DNA from: Protea cynaroides
Taxonomy: Eukaryota; Streptophyta; Magnoliopsida; Proteales; Proteaceae
DNA: 64,000 nt
NCBI GenBank assembly: GCA_028583415.1
Contig: CM053276.1
Span: forward strand, 127,994,007 to 128,058,006
Direction of reading: 5' to 3'
Shown here: positions 44,241-56,515 of the stretch, one piece after another
Position numbering within the stretch: position 1 is the first letter of the stretch
Layout of the letters: every line of letters begins with the position of its first letter
Position numbers and translations under genes: made by a program
Notes under the pieces: model-generated
Databases searched by the model: none
Seen by the model: only the letters and a program-made list of their open reading frames with translations
Told to the model about the DNA's origin: nothing

Positions 44241-47200
44241 GAGGTAGGAAAATGAATTTTTGAGATGAGATGGCACTTTTATTATTACCGAAGATGTCCT
44301 TACTCTAGGTTTAAAAAAGCTTAAGCTTGTGCTTGAAGGCAAAATGAATCCCTTATAAAGTAGCTCTTGTGCCTCTCAACCAATCAGCCATCTATTTCAT
44401 GCAGACGGAACTCTTCCTTCACCAATGGAAGTCAAAAGTATCTCTACACTCAACCACAGATTCAATTCAGTCCACTAATTTTAATTAAAAACTTTGTAAT
44501 CCCTTCCATTTCTATGGTATTATGAATATTTTTTATGCACTCGTTGGAACTTAGTCTCATATTTCTTATATACGTACGTCTACCTCCCGCCATCGGGCTC
44601 TTTTGGTTCACCTCTATCTTTTGTTGAGGGAGCAGCCCAATTTGGCACATTAAATTGGTCAAAATATGTGAAATTTCTTACTTTTCATGGAGGATTAGAT
44701 CCAATAACAATAACAGGGGGTCTATGACTGACTGATAACACAGATCATCATTTAACTATTACAATTCTTTTCTTGATAGCAAGTCACATGTATAGGACCA
44801 ATTGGGGCATTGGTCATGGCCTAAAAGTATTTTAGAGGCTTATAAAGTCTCATTTACAGTCTAAGGTCATAAAGGCCTTTATGAGATCCTACAAACGTTA
44901 AGACATGCTCAATTATCTCTCAACTTAGCTATGTTAGGGTCTTTAACTTTATATACTCAACAGTCCTGAAATTTAGACAGATATGGAATTGTGATGCTGG
45001 GATCTTGGGTAGAAACAGGTAACATGTATAAACGCTTGTAGGAACTCAATATCATAATTCATATATCTCTAGCTCATAGTTTGATTGGACATGTATGTTA
45101 TATTCATACTGATTTCAATGGAAAACGATCCTCTTTAAAACAAGGCTCCGAGCGGCAGCAAGTTGCTGATACTCTGAAGAAACAGCAAAAGAAACAAAAA
45201 CAAAGGTGCGAACAACATGGAGCAAAAAAAAAAAAAAAAAAAAGAACAAACAAAAAGGGTTTTAAACGCTTAGGTTTGAAAATTACAGGACAAAAAAAGA
45301 CAATATAATTATACACCCATAAATTGGGGGACAAACTGCTCTTGTATTTATCAAATGGGTAGTTATCCATGTAACAATGGATTATGACATTTCTGAAATC
45401 TCAAAACAATATGATCTACTCATTTTTATGGATTTTTGAGAATACAATAATGTTTAGAATATCCATACACATGGATAGACATACATTGGATGCATGTTAA
45501 TTTAAAAGGAGTATTTAACTCAATTAAACCTTGAATTTTGATATGTGATTAATCTAGATCATGATCATTTTGGATTCAAATCCTCTCAATGCCATCATGT
45601 TGGTATGAGAAAAATCCTGTGACTATCATTCACTGTACGTGTAAATCAATAGAACGCATCATCTACCTATGATAGAATATTTTCCTTGTCACATTTAAAA
45701 AAGACACATCGTCTGCCCACATCATCTAACCATGATAGAATATTTTCCTTGTCACATTTAAAATAGACACATCGTCTGCCCATAGCAGAATCTTTTCAAA
45801 TGGATTATAAAATGACCCCTACCCTTCCACTTAATAGTCCCCCATTGAGGTAGCAGTAACGCAGAGAACCCTTGACCTTTTTTTCATTTCCAACTCAATC
45901 CCTGAAACTTCGATGTCTTTCCTTGTGCTTGTGGCCACAAATCTTGACTTGACACATATGGAACTGTACTTAGGGTCATGTATCTTACTAACATCGAATA
46001 CTACAAGAGCGCCAAAAAGATGACAGCCTCCAATCAATCAGACATGAGTGAAATCCTTTGGCGACAAACAAAACATAAAGAAAGTAAAATAGATGAATAT
46101 TGGATAATGAGAGAGTTTCATCAAAAATAGAAAAAAAAGGACACTGAAGGTGATCTTCTGTAGGTATAGTTTTGGGGGAATCTCTCAAGTTTAAACACTT
46201 TTTCATTGTTTGCATAAAGAGATATCACGTCAAGTCATAAAAAGCCTTTTGATAAAAATTACATATATGCTTGATCATGTTCCGTAAAGCAACAATGGTG
46301 ATCAGTTGCCTCATGGTTCCCCTTTCAACTTGTGGGGTCTGCTGCTCTTGTTTAAACATTATCAGTTTATCTTCTTTCAATGGAAAACTAGAACTATTAA
46401 GGGTTTTTTTATTTTTATTTTTTATGATTAAACTTCTTACCTTAGTTGCCTTGCTCATTATTGTCAATTTATATTAACATGAAAGTTTATGATTCATTTA
46501 ATCTATGACTTTCAGTATTTCCATCATTTGGTAGTTAAGGCTACATTTTAGTTTAACTTTTCTCTCCCAAGTTTAATTTAAGGTGCTTGTTTTTCCATAG
46601 TTTGTAATACATGAAGGCATCCTATATATAAATGGTCCTATGATGGATACAATGTGTCGACAAAGAATAAATAAAATAAAAAATAAAAAAAAAATCTTAG
46701 AATGCATTCATTTGTATCTTTCATCTTCTTAATTCTATAAACTAATTGGAGAAAATGAAGAAATAAAATCATAAGTGACGCTGACCCCTCTATGTTGAGT
46801 ATTCAAATCCTCTTCTACGGTCCTGCCGCCTGCCAAGGGCTAGATTTCAGTCGACACACCTCCAATGTCTTGGCAAACGATCAGACTGATCCCAGCTCCC
46901 TTGGATCGGCGACAGAAACCTCTTACCATAGGAGACGATTTAAATCCCTAATGCTAGTAACACCTCCACTGTCGATCTTAATTTAATTCCACTGAACACC
47001 CATGGTGAAGAATGAAGATATTATTCTCCATCATGAATGACGAAAACCTCGATCCAATCAATTTTTCAATTTTATGGGAATCATTTATTACAGAAAATAT
47101 CAGCCATTAGAATCAAAGTAGCTTCCAGAGGTATCACAACTAGATCTTTAGGTGATGTCAAATCTTGCCTACTCTTGTCACAAGTTTCACAATCACCCAC

Positions 47201-48400
47201 CCAACCGAGCTGTGGAATATAGTGGAGGTAGCTGGACAGGCTTCTATTTTTTTCTTCATATTTGTTTCCTGAGCAGCTGAGCTTCTGATTACCCTTGGGA
47301 GCTTGTGGGTGAACTCATGTTTCACCCTATTTTATGGGTAATTATAGTAAAATTGGGTTAATTTTACTTCATACAATTGTAACTGTGAATCGATTCAGAA
47401 TCGTCATCCTCAATTCTATCATTTGTTGAAATCCCAGTGTAACATTCTATCCAGATTTCTCTAGAATATCATAAACATTGAAATTACTGATTGCAATGGT
47501 TTTAATCTTCCTTTTACCACAGATCTAGTGGGTTTCTAAAGAATGGACCCAGATATTTAAAGGACAAATGGGCCGGGGAGATAACCAATGGCATCCTTGT
47601 CAATTTTTTTGTCCATCACTCAAGGGCTAAGAAGCAAACTAGTCAAGCAAATGAGTGGTAGACTGTTAATTTGAATCAAGCCGGTTGATCCAGCCTCAAG
47701 CTAAACTACCACAATAAAGTGACACCCACCATAAATTGTTTAATAGATTTTAAAACCTGACTGAAAAGTGGTTGAACCAGAAAAAAACCAAAACCATTAT
47801 TTATTTTTATTTATTTTTATTCTTGCCCAGTTTTCTTTTCCTCAAAACCACTAAAAACCGGGGGGAAGTGGGGCATTTTTTGGTTAGACCGCAGTCCAAT
47901 CTAAAGAAACAGTTTTAGAAGAGGTACATTATTATGACTCATCTGCATTAGGAAAATAAATATCATGGGACCTGCAAGGATTACAAAAAATGAATCAACT
48001 GTCACAAAAAGCATTTTATATAGCATCATAGTGAAATGGTACATCTAAATGGAATTCATCTTATTGAAATGAAATAGTACATAGCATTCAACAGAATGCA
48101 AAAGTTGTAGGCAAGTTACAAAACAAAGTCCCGGCAGAGATCTTGTTTTGTCATCCTCAATGCATGGATACTATCTCATTGACCTAGCTGCTAGATCAGT
48201 AGGGAATCTACTAATCAGGGTAGAACCACTTCCCCGACCTTACATCACAATTTTTTTAAGAAATGAGGCTACGGCTCTAGAGCTATTAATTTGGATAACC
48301 AGAGAACTAGATTTTCATTAAAGGGAAAACTTTGATGGATGTACAGGACTTTTTGTACAGCAGTTATAAGTTGTTGGTGCCGCATCATTATTCTGATATT
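44241..48400. other. Gene-free stretch
   Basis: AT-rich with a poly-A run (45226-45243) and a 63 bp tandem repeat (45661-45783). No open frame resembles a known protein, and I recognise no element. Confidence 0.5.
45661..45783. repeat. 63 bp tandem duplication
   Basis: ATGATAGAATATTTTCCTTG, then TCACATTTAAAA and GACACATCGTCTGCCCA, occurs twice with a 63 bp offset. The two copies are almost identical. Confidence 0.9.
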
Positions 48401-49052
48401 GAAAAACTTAATCAATGTAAGAATTTAAATATGAATCACTACAGTGCAAGCAAGGATAGCACATCCATTTGAATGACACTGAAAGAGGATTGCCAGATCC
48501 TACAAACCCTAGCCGCACAACTTGGTTCTGAACTGCGACTTTAGGCGAGCGATCCAACTGCGCTTGCTTCAGTTCAGCCAAAGGTCCAATCAGTCTCACA
48601 CTCTCAGTCCTAGGAAAGCAACCTCTCAAGGTAGAACATAAAACATCCCTTAAGATTGGAGTATTACAAAGAAATTCCAAATTCTACTTGAATTACAACT
48701 CAGAATACAAGTCGTACAAATACCATTCTTATAGGGGGGAAAAAAACAAGGGAAAGCTAAAGAATTCCATTTACTTGTTCACAACTTAAAGCTTGAGTTT
48801 GGACCCACAATAATACCATACAACTGATAAACGACATCAAATCTAATATAGAACACAGTTTTGATAAGTATTGTTCAAAGGATAACAAAGAAAGCGAAGA
48901 ACTGAACATCTTAAGCCTACATAATCCCACCAGCCCCCATCCAAAAGTGAAATGACAAGACAAACATAGCAGAGACCCAACTTAGAATTTTTTTTATTAT
49001 TACCTTGTGTAAATTTTGCTTGGTAATGTTGTGTCCCTTTCTTTTACAACAA

Positions 49053-49054
49053 AC

Positions 49055-49083
<29 letters not shown>
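49053..49083. repeat. Poly-A tract
   Basis: About 30 A residues, followed by a short unrecognised sequence. Confidence 0.85.
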
Positions 49084-49085
<2 letters not shown>

Positions 49086-51017
49086 ATCATAACGCAAGAG
49101 GCTCCTACTACTGTAGAGTTTGAGGAGGGACAAAATGTACAAAGCCTTACCCTTATAACATGGAGAGGCTATTCCTGTGCTTTAAATCTAGGACCACCAG
49201 ATTGCAATAAAACAACCTTACCATATCACTCGCCCGCTATGTCCCTATAATACTAAGTACTTTATTTTTTATAATTTTCTGTACCCTTTTTTTTTTTTTC
49301 TCAAACACAACATAAACCAACTCCCGTTCCCCACCTCTCTTTTTAGTTCTAATTTCAATTCTTGTAAGAGCCCTAGGCACACACTACTTAAGCTCACTTC
49401 AAACTTCGAATTTTTAGTCATATCCTCTGATAGGTTCCTCTTTTCAGTTCCTATACTAAAATCTGAAAAAGATTCTTTCAAGATCATTAGAATCCTATAT
49501 GGACACACAAAATATGGAAATGGTAGTTTCCAATCCTTGTATTATGGCTTCATGTATCTAGTAATGCCTTGCAGACCTAACAAGAACTTGAGTGACTTCT
49601 TGAGATTGTGTAGACATAAACCCAGAGCCACAAGGAAAAATGCCACATTTGATGGTTCAGAAAGCAGGATACAACACTCCATCCATATCTCACACAGATA
49701 GCAGAGAGATGGATATGGATGTCAGCATCTGGCACATCACCTGATGATTACAGAGGCTTATAAGCCTTCCATAGTTACATTCAAACAGACACTGTTCCAA
49801 CTCTTATTGCCAGAATATAAGAAATATGACAGGAGAAGGGCATCTCATCATAGAATTACTCAAATACAATATCCTACTGATTCTACTGCACTCCACAGCT
49901 GCATTAATCCTACAACTACCATACCTATCCAAAAGATTAAAAAATAAAAAAATCCTACAACTAATTAGTGCTTCTGGTTTACCAAACAAACAAAAAAAAA
50001 AAAAAAGATGAAGAAGTAGAAGAAGAAGATTTGGCATGATACTAATATAGACAACCACAAGGTCCAATATTTTTTGGCACTCACGTTTATAAAATTACTC
50101 GTTTTGAGCTGTGCTCTTATACTCGTTGTGGTCACATTCAAAAAAGCAGAATAAATCCAAACATTTTGGGAATTATATAGGAATTTTAATAAAATGACTA
50201 CTCAAAATGTTCCAGCAGACAGCATTGTGTGAATGGTGATCTATGACATTATTTCCTCGTGTTGATCTGCAGATATATAACAGTACTTATCTATGGTTAG
50301 TATACCTTCCCAACCAAAAAAAGCCAATACTTATCTTGGAAAAATTACCAAATTTTTTTTAAGCATTAATATCTGAACCATAAACACAACAATGAAAATA
50401 AGCCTAGATTCTTGCTACACACCAGAACTCCACCCACACAATAAGCAGAATTACACTGAACACTCTAAAGATATGAAATTCTAGCATACAGTAGAATATA
50501 AAGCTTGAGGGAATTTATCTGTTAACCAAACCAAAAAATCATATTTGGAAAGCCTTAATACTGCAATCAGTGGGTTGTGCTCACAAAATGAACATTTCAA
50601 GCAAATAGAGCATTTGAAATAATTTATAGACAAAGTTATCTTTAGTTGAAAAAGGGGGAAATGCAACTAAACAACTAGGAAATACTACTGGAGCATTGCT
50701 TTCAGAGTCTATAATATTTAATCCATATCAAATCCAACAAGACACACGTAAATTAAACAGTTACATTTCACCTATGTAAATTAAGGAAGCAGGAACTAGG
50801 TAGGAAACAGAAATTGAGATCTAATTCATTCATTGGCCACGAGAAAGCTTTATCAGTGTAAAAAGAACATCCATCACTATACAAGTGTAACTAACTTTTA
50901 TTTCTCTGTTTATGATGACACCAGAAGAAATAAAAAGAGCAACAACCAAACGTTGAAGGTAAAACCATCCACTTAACACTTGTAGTTGTAGAAAATAACA
51001 AACATCGTGAATCTAAT

Positions 51018-51105
51018 ATTACAAGTAGTTCCCACAGAGAGAAAACACTACTCCCAGCTAAATTACAAGTAGTTTCCACAAAGAGAAAACACTAATCCCA
51101 GCTAA
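51018..51105. repeat. 44 bp tandem duplication across the stop codon of the unknown small gene
   Basis: ATTACAAGTAGTT at one end and CCCAGCTAA at the other define copies at 51018-51061 and 51062-51105, with about three mismatches. The second copy contains the TAG stop (51104-51102, minus strand). Confidence 0.85.
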
Positions 51106-52832
51106 ACCTCAAGATTCTCCAATGCAGCAGGAGAGGTTTCAATATCTGCGTAGGAAATAGAAATCAGCTTAGACCTATACTTTTCAGTTGTGTCACTCTC
51201 TTTCAACTCAACTGCATTTGTGCCGTTTGATTCAGATGAGAGCTTCACCGCATCCGGCATGCACTGTGAGATAGCAATAAGCGACTCACGGACCAGCTCC
51301 TGAGAATCCCCCTTGCCGGGTACTTTGGTATCCATAAAATTTTGATGTTTTCCTCCTTCAAATTTCAAACCCCATTATTCCATTTAAAAATTAGTTAAAA
51401 CATAGAAACATGACACCAGGCGCACACACACACACACAAAAGATATACACATGTCTCAGATTGCAGCAGAGCATTAGTCATGAAAACAATCTGGAGAATG
51501 TGATAAGCTATGCAAAATGTATCTCCGGAATTATAAGAAAGCAAATTTAATAATGAAAGAATGCAGAATTTCGGGTAATCAATACTGGAGGCGATGGAAA
51601 AAACATTTGGGTCATTCAACTCATCTCAAGAACAGCAGTAGGCATTCAATTAACATTTCGTGCAATTTTTTTGCAGTCTAAAGGATCCCAATGGAAAATT
51701 TTGCAACATTGAGACTTCAAAAGAAAAGGTAAAGGAATCTTGAAAAAAATTCCGTTCCCTTAGTATGACTAGTTTTATCTCAGGTTTCCAACAACAGCCT
51801 CTCATTGAATAGTAAGGCTCCACGAAAGACTGAATAACGGTTGATCATCCAAGGAGTATAAGCATTCAGCAATGCAGATCCTATCAAGCTGTTTGTCTTG
51901 CCAGTGGGAAGTCAAACCATACTATTGCCCTCAAGATCAAATGGATATTGACATAATAAGAGTAATTGGTAAGTGTCCATAGTTCATGAATTAATTAACT
52001 ACAACTTGAAATCCAAATAACCGAAGTTTCATAATTCTCATAGTATTATTCTTCCAGGGGATCCCACAAAAAAACATTACTCTTTCATCACGTCATGCGT
52101 ATACTAAAAACTGGGGATACATGATAGAGATAAAGTGCTCAATTTTTCAATGCAGACGTATTCAACCGCAAGACTTTCTCATCGGTTCCTTCCTTTTGAA
52201 TGAAATTCCTCTTCGAAAAAATTCTTTTTTTTTTGCAGGCGTACGAAATATAGAAGGATAATAAGCAGGATCCAAACCACAGGCCAAATCATGTGAACCT
52301 TGTGAAAACTATGCTCTTTCACCCTTGTTTGAAAAAACATGTCCAATTTAGTTCAAGTTCTTCAGTTTTTCACTTTTCCCAATCACATCACCAATATACA
52401 CACATACATAATAGACTACATACGCCAATACATACGTCAACGCAGAAAAAAAAAAGCAGAAACAAAGAGAGCGAGAGACAGAAGAGTTTAAGATCGAAAT
52501 CAAGTAAAAACACAACAACTTAACGAGAACCCTAAACAAAATACGATTAGAAAAAAAGAAAAAAAAAACAGAAATACTAACAACAGATCGAACACAAGAA
52601 CTAATCCCTTCCAAGAAATCAAAGCAAATAAGCGAAAGCAGCTTAAAGAGAAGACAGAAGAGAAAAAGGAGAAGAGACGAGGGAGACAAAGAAGAGCGGA
52701 ATGGATCGAACCTTCTGCGACTCGCCAGAATTTGGTTTGACTGAGAAACTCCGAAATCCTCGACCCTTTCCCTATTAAAGCGGATCCTATTAAAGCACGC
52801 TGTACAGATCTGATACGGTGTGGAGCATGCAT
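51102..52832 (-). CDS. Probable small two-exon gene of unknown function (124 aa)
   Basis: Exon 1 is 52832-52712 (MHAPHRIRSVQRALIGSAL to FWRVAEG). Exon 2 is 51355-51102 (GKHQNFMDTKVPGKGDSQ to ETSPAALENLEV). The donor AAG/GTTCGA and acceptor AAG/GAGG are both in phase 1. They join as RVAEGGKHQNF without a stop, which supports the model. The intron (1356 bp) opens with a CT- and T-rich stretch typical of plant first introns. The N-terminus is basic and amphipathic and could target an organelle. The C-terminal half contains KYRSKLISISYAD. I cannot name the family. The acceptor has a weak pyrimidine tract, so the exact border could differ. Confidence 0.5.
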
Positions 52833-53658
52833 TGTCGAAAAGGTGTGTTCCACTGCATCATCATTTGGATACTACCTCGGTTTTATAAACCGTTAGATTT
52901 CCTCATCAGATGCCACTCTACGTCTGTCAAAAAAAAACAAAATAAAAGGATGCGCGTAACGAGTGCACAGGTGCCAGGTGGTAATTTCTCATTGGGTTAA
53001 ATACAAATACAATACAAATCATCGGCTCTGGAACACGCGTAAGGAAGAAAAAGACAATTTCTGGAAATATGTATTTACCAATAACACCCTGGAGGCATTT
53101 TTATATTTTAAATTTCAGATCCGTCTGTTTCAATTGAACTCATCCCAATTTGGAAACGAAAAAAAAAAAAGGGAAGAAATGCTGCTTAGAATTCCGCATA
53201 CCAACATAGTGGCCATCTAATGTCGCGACTGGGAGTTGCGACATTTGAGCTGTAGAGCTCAGGCAGACTCGGGGTAAAGCTGCCACTGCATTGAACTGGG
53301 CTGGGTTAGGATTAATAAAAGCCAACAAGAGGTTTGGGCCGTGGGCCTTGGGCCTTGCATGGATTAAATTAGATCCAACTGGGACCCGCTCAAAACCTAA
53401 TGTATGGTGTGCATGTAACTATATATGTAGAATTTAATAATAAACGGTTTGATTTTGGTTTAAAAAAATGATACTATATGGTTAAATTGTGCAATTCTAG
53501 TTTCAAAAATAAAATTGTTTAAAATTGATAGTTTGGAATTGTTAAAATCAATTAAACCTTTACTTTAATCTTTTGCCACATGGCCTATTGTGTCTAAAAT
53601 CATAAGCCCACCTTTATAATTCCTGGCTCTGAAAATAAATTAAAATTATTTTAATGCT

Positions 53659-53697
53659 TCCTCTCCCTCTCTCCCCTCTCCCCTCTCCCCTCTCCCT
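53659..53697. repeat. (CCCCTCT)n microsatellite
   Basis: Four to five tandem CCCTCTC-type units. Confidence 0.8.
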
Positions 53698-54261
53698 TTT
53701 TCCTAACTTTCTCCCTTCCTCCCCCTCTCACGAAACAGTTTAAAAACTAGATAATCAAAACCAATTAATAGTCGATTTTGATAGACATTTTGAAATCGTT
53801 TAATAAACGATGCAGAATTATGGTTTTAACCCATTTGTACCAAACCAAATCAAATTGAACCGTTAAACCAAAACCACACCATTTAAAACTCTTATGGACA
53901 TATCTTGGAATTGTTCATTAGCCATCAAAGTTGGTGGATTGTTATGCATGCCATCGCTCGCTTAGCATTGTTTATCTACCAACCTAATGAACAATTATTA
54001 TATGCCCTAAGACTGCAAAATTAAGTGGGAGGGAGACTCCATGCATTTTATGTCAAAGAATAAAAAATAAGAAAAAATGTGGGAAAAAAAATATCAATAT
54101 TTGTTGTTATTGTTTGGGCCTTTGGACTTTGGGTGTATTCAGGTTCTTGAAGCAAACCCATAAATATGCTGGGTTGATTAGCCTCAAGTGCATAAAGCAA
54201 GCATCTAGCATAAATCTCATAACAAGCCTACAGTATGATGTATATGTTAAATATATATAAC

Positions 54262-54460
54262 CAGGGTTTTAGGTCTCATCGTTTGTCTTAGCTGATTCGT
54301 GTGATCAATACCGATACTGATACCAATTTGACACCTGATACTTATTATTTTTTTTAATACATACACGTCACTCTATCAATATTGGTTCTGAACCAATTCG
54401 ATTCTGATCTTGTATCGGTTTTTAGAATGATCGATACCGTGAATTAAAACCATGAATATA
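54262..54460. mobile_element. ATACCGATA-rich MITE-like segment
   Basis: It begins GGGTTTTAGGTCTCATCG and ends CGATACCGTGAATTAAAACC, a roughly inverted arrangement around AT-rich DNA. It resembles 37540-37750 in KAO intron 1. Confidence 0.35.
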
Positions 54461-55689
54461 ACATTGGCCTATTTCGATCCATCCCTATACTTCTAACGAC
54501 TCAAAACTTCTTTTCTTATTCTCTCATAAAAGCAATCCTTCACCTTTATTTCTCCCTTGGTACTTTAAAATCCGTAAATAATCCATGGTGTTCCCTCATG
54601 CAACCCCTCCAAACATGGCCTAGTTGTTGGGCTACTCCTGGCCCAGAATTATTATTTGCACTTCCAGATCAGCCATGGTCTGGTGGGTTGCTGTGAACAT
54701 ACCCTGATTTTGTTTTCAGTCTCCCCCTCTCGGACCCACATGGTTTCAAGTATCAATATCAAATCGGACTGATCTGTGGATCCAGCTGATACAGTGGCCA
54801 ATACCACCGATGAAACCTGATATCAAGCTGGACCAGCTGATCCGGCTCAGGATCAATCTTATCCGATCTGAACAACTTCCTTTCTCCTCTCCTTGGTATC
54901 AACTCTCTAATGGACTTGCTACCTTGGGTTAACTTTGGTTGGCCAGGCTTGGTTCTTAGTGTTCAATCCACAATCAAACCCAACAGTGGGTCAGTCTATA
55001 TGAGCCGCAATTGACCTGGGTGGCTTGATGGTCTGGCCCACGCAAACCAGCCCAAACTTTCATCCACATTCATAGCATATACCACATGTTCCAATATTGA
55101 CGAGGCAATCAAATTGTCAAATCGAAGATTTTTTTGGTAAAAAAATCCAAGATTAGACCCTTCCGCTATCTAAATTAGTAAATATTTTGTACTAAACATT
55201 GAAGCATAATTCCAACATGGAATGGATTGAGACTCAGATAGTAGCATCTTGATGCAATTTCCGGCGGAAAATAGCTTCAAAACATAAACTGCCGACAGCT
55301 GGCCGCCCCTCCTAAGAAAAACCACCTAAGCAACGGGGAGGACTTCATCAGGTGAAAATAGTGGGCTGCAAGGAGAGGAGAACGGGTGCACGTGTTAGAT
55401 TTGTTGTGGGTTGAACTTTAGTATATGGTATCTTATTGTCATGCCTTGGTAGATTATTTTATTTTTTTTTTTTTTTTTGGTAGGGGGTAAAACATTCAAC
55501 TATTCGAGAGATAAAAGATGGGATACAACTGAGCCATCACGATAACATAAATCATGAAGTCAAGAAATGGAGATTGATCATCTAGTCACTCTCGTAAATG
55601 ACGTGGCCTAGAATATATTCTATGATTAAGAAAGAGCGTGCATTCCAAAGAAAATTTTTGTCGTCTTAGAATGGTTTCTAGACCTAGAA

Positions 55690-56515
55690 TATATTATAGT
55701 ACAATAACAAAGTTTATCCTAACTAAATGGGATCGGCTACATGGATTCTGGTCCTCCAATCAGTTCTGTTCGATGTCATACTTCAAACAAGGCCTAAGCT
55801 ATGCATGTTTTTTTTCACAATCTCCCTTAGGGTCATCTTAGGTCTGTATCTAGTTCTTTTATATCCTTCAATCTGAATCAAATCACTCATCCATACAAGA
55901 GTATCTAACGGCCTTTATTGAATATGACCATACCATTTCAAACAGTTTTCTCGTAATTTATCATGTATTGACGCTACTCCCAAATCAACTCTAATACGAT
56001 CATTCTTTGCTTTTATCTTTTCTAGTTTTACCACACATCCATCTCAACATCTTCATCTTAGATACACTAAATTTATTTATATGATACTTCTTAATTGCCC
56101 AAATTTCGCATCATACATCATAGTCGGTCGAATAACTGTCCTATAAAATTTTCTTTTAAGTTTTAAAGGAATATGCCAATCACACAACACTCTAGAAGCA
56201 CATCTCTATTTCATCCATTCTATTTTAATCCTATGTGAAACATCATCCTTTATATCTACTTCTTTGTCCATAATGAGGGCAAACAGATAAGGACTTAAAG
56301 CTAATCCTTGATGTAACTCCATTGTAATTGAAAATTCACTATTTTGATCCCCCATAATTTTCACACTAATCACCATATTATAATAAATATCTTTAACTAT
56401 GTCCATATATTTGCTTGAAACACTCATCTTCTCTAGTACATGTTAGATTGACTCTTTAAAAACTCATAAGCTTTTAATAGATCAATAAAAACCGTATATT
56501 CTAAGAATGCATATC
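55690..56515 (-). pseudogene. LINE reverse transcriptase fragment with internal deletion
   Basis: Minus-strand translation runs FIDLLKAYE (first catalytic region), VLEKMSVSSKYMDIVKDIYY, LHQGLALSPYLFALIMDK and then directly DVSHRIKIEWMK. After a stop come VLCDWHIPLKLKRKFYRTVI and, further on, LGVASIHDKLRENCLKW. In intact plant L1-type elements the FADD-containing segment lies between ALIMDE and the DVSHRIK-like phrase. Here it is absent, and the frame is kept across the deletion. Several stops also break the 3' part. Confidence 0.78.

Larger units (their letters stand above)
53000..55680. other. Gene-free stretch
   Basis: Includes a CT-rich microsatellite (53659-53697) and ATACCGATA-rich repeat sequence (54262-54460 and about 54740-54860). 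No coding signal. Confidence 0.5.

Noticed and set aside
46792..47222. Two adjacent 60-codon frames in a less AT-rich patch
   Set aside because: Short, in different frames, without shared splice signals or recognisable motifs.
48408..48680. 90-codon minus-strand frame with varied composition
   Set aside because: The sequence is not low-complexity, but I see no start context, splice partners or family resemblance, so it is not supported as a gene.
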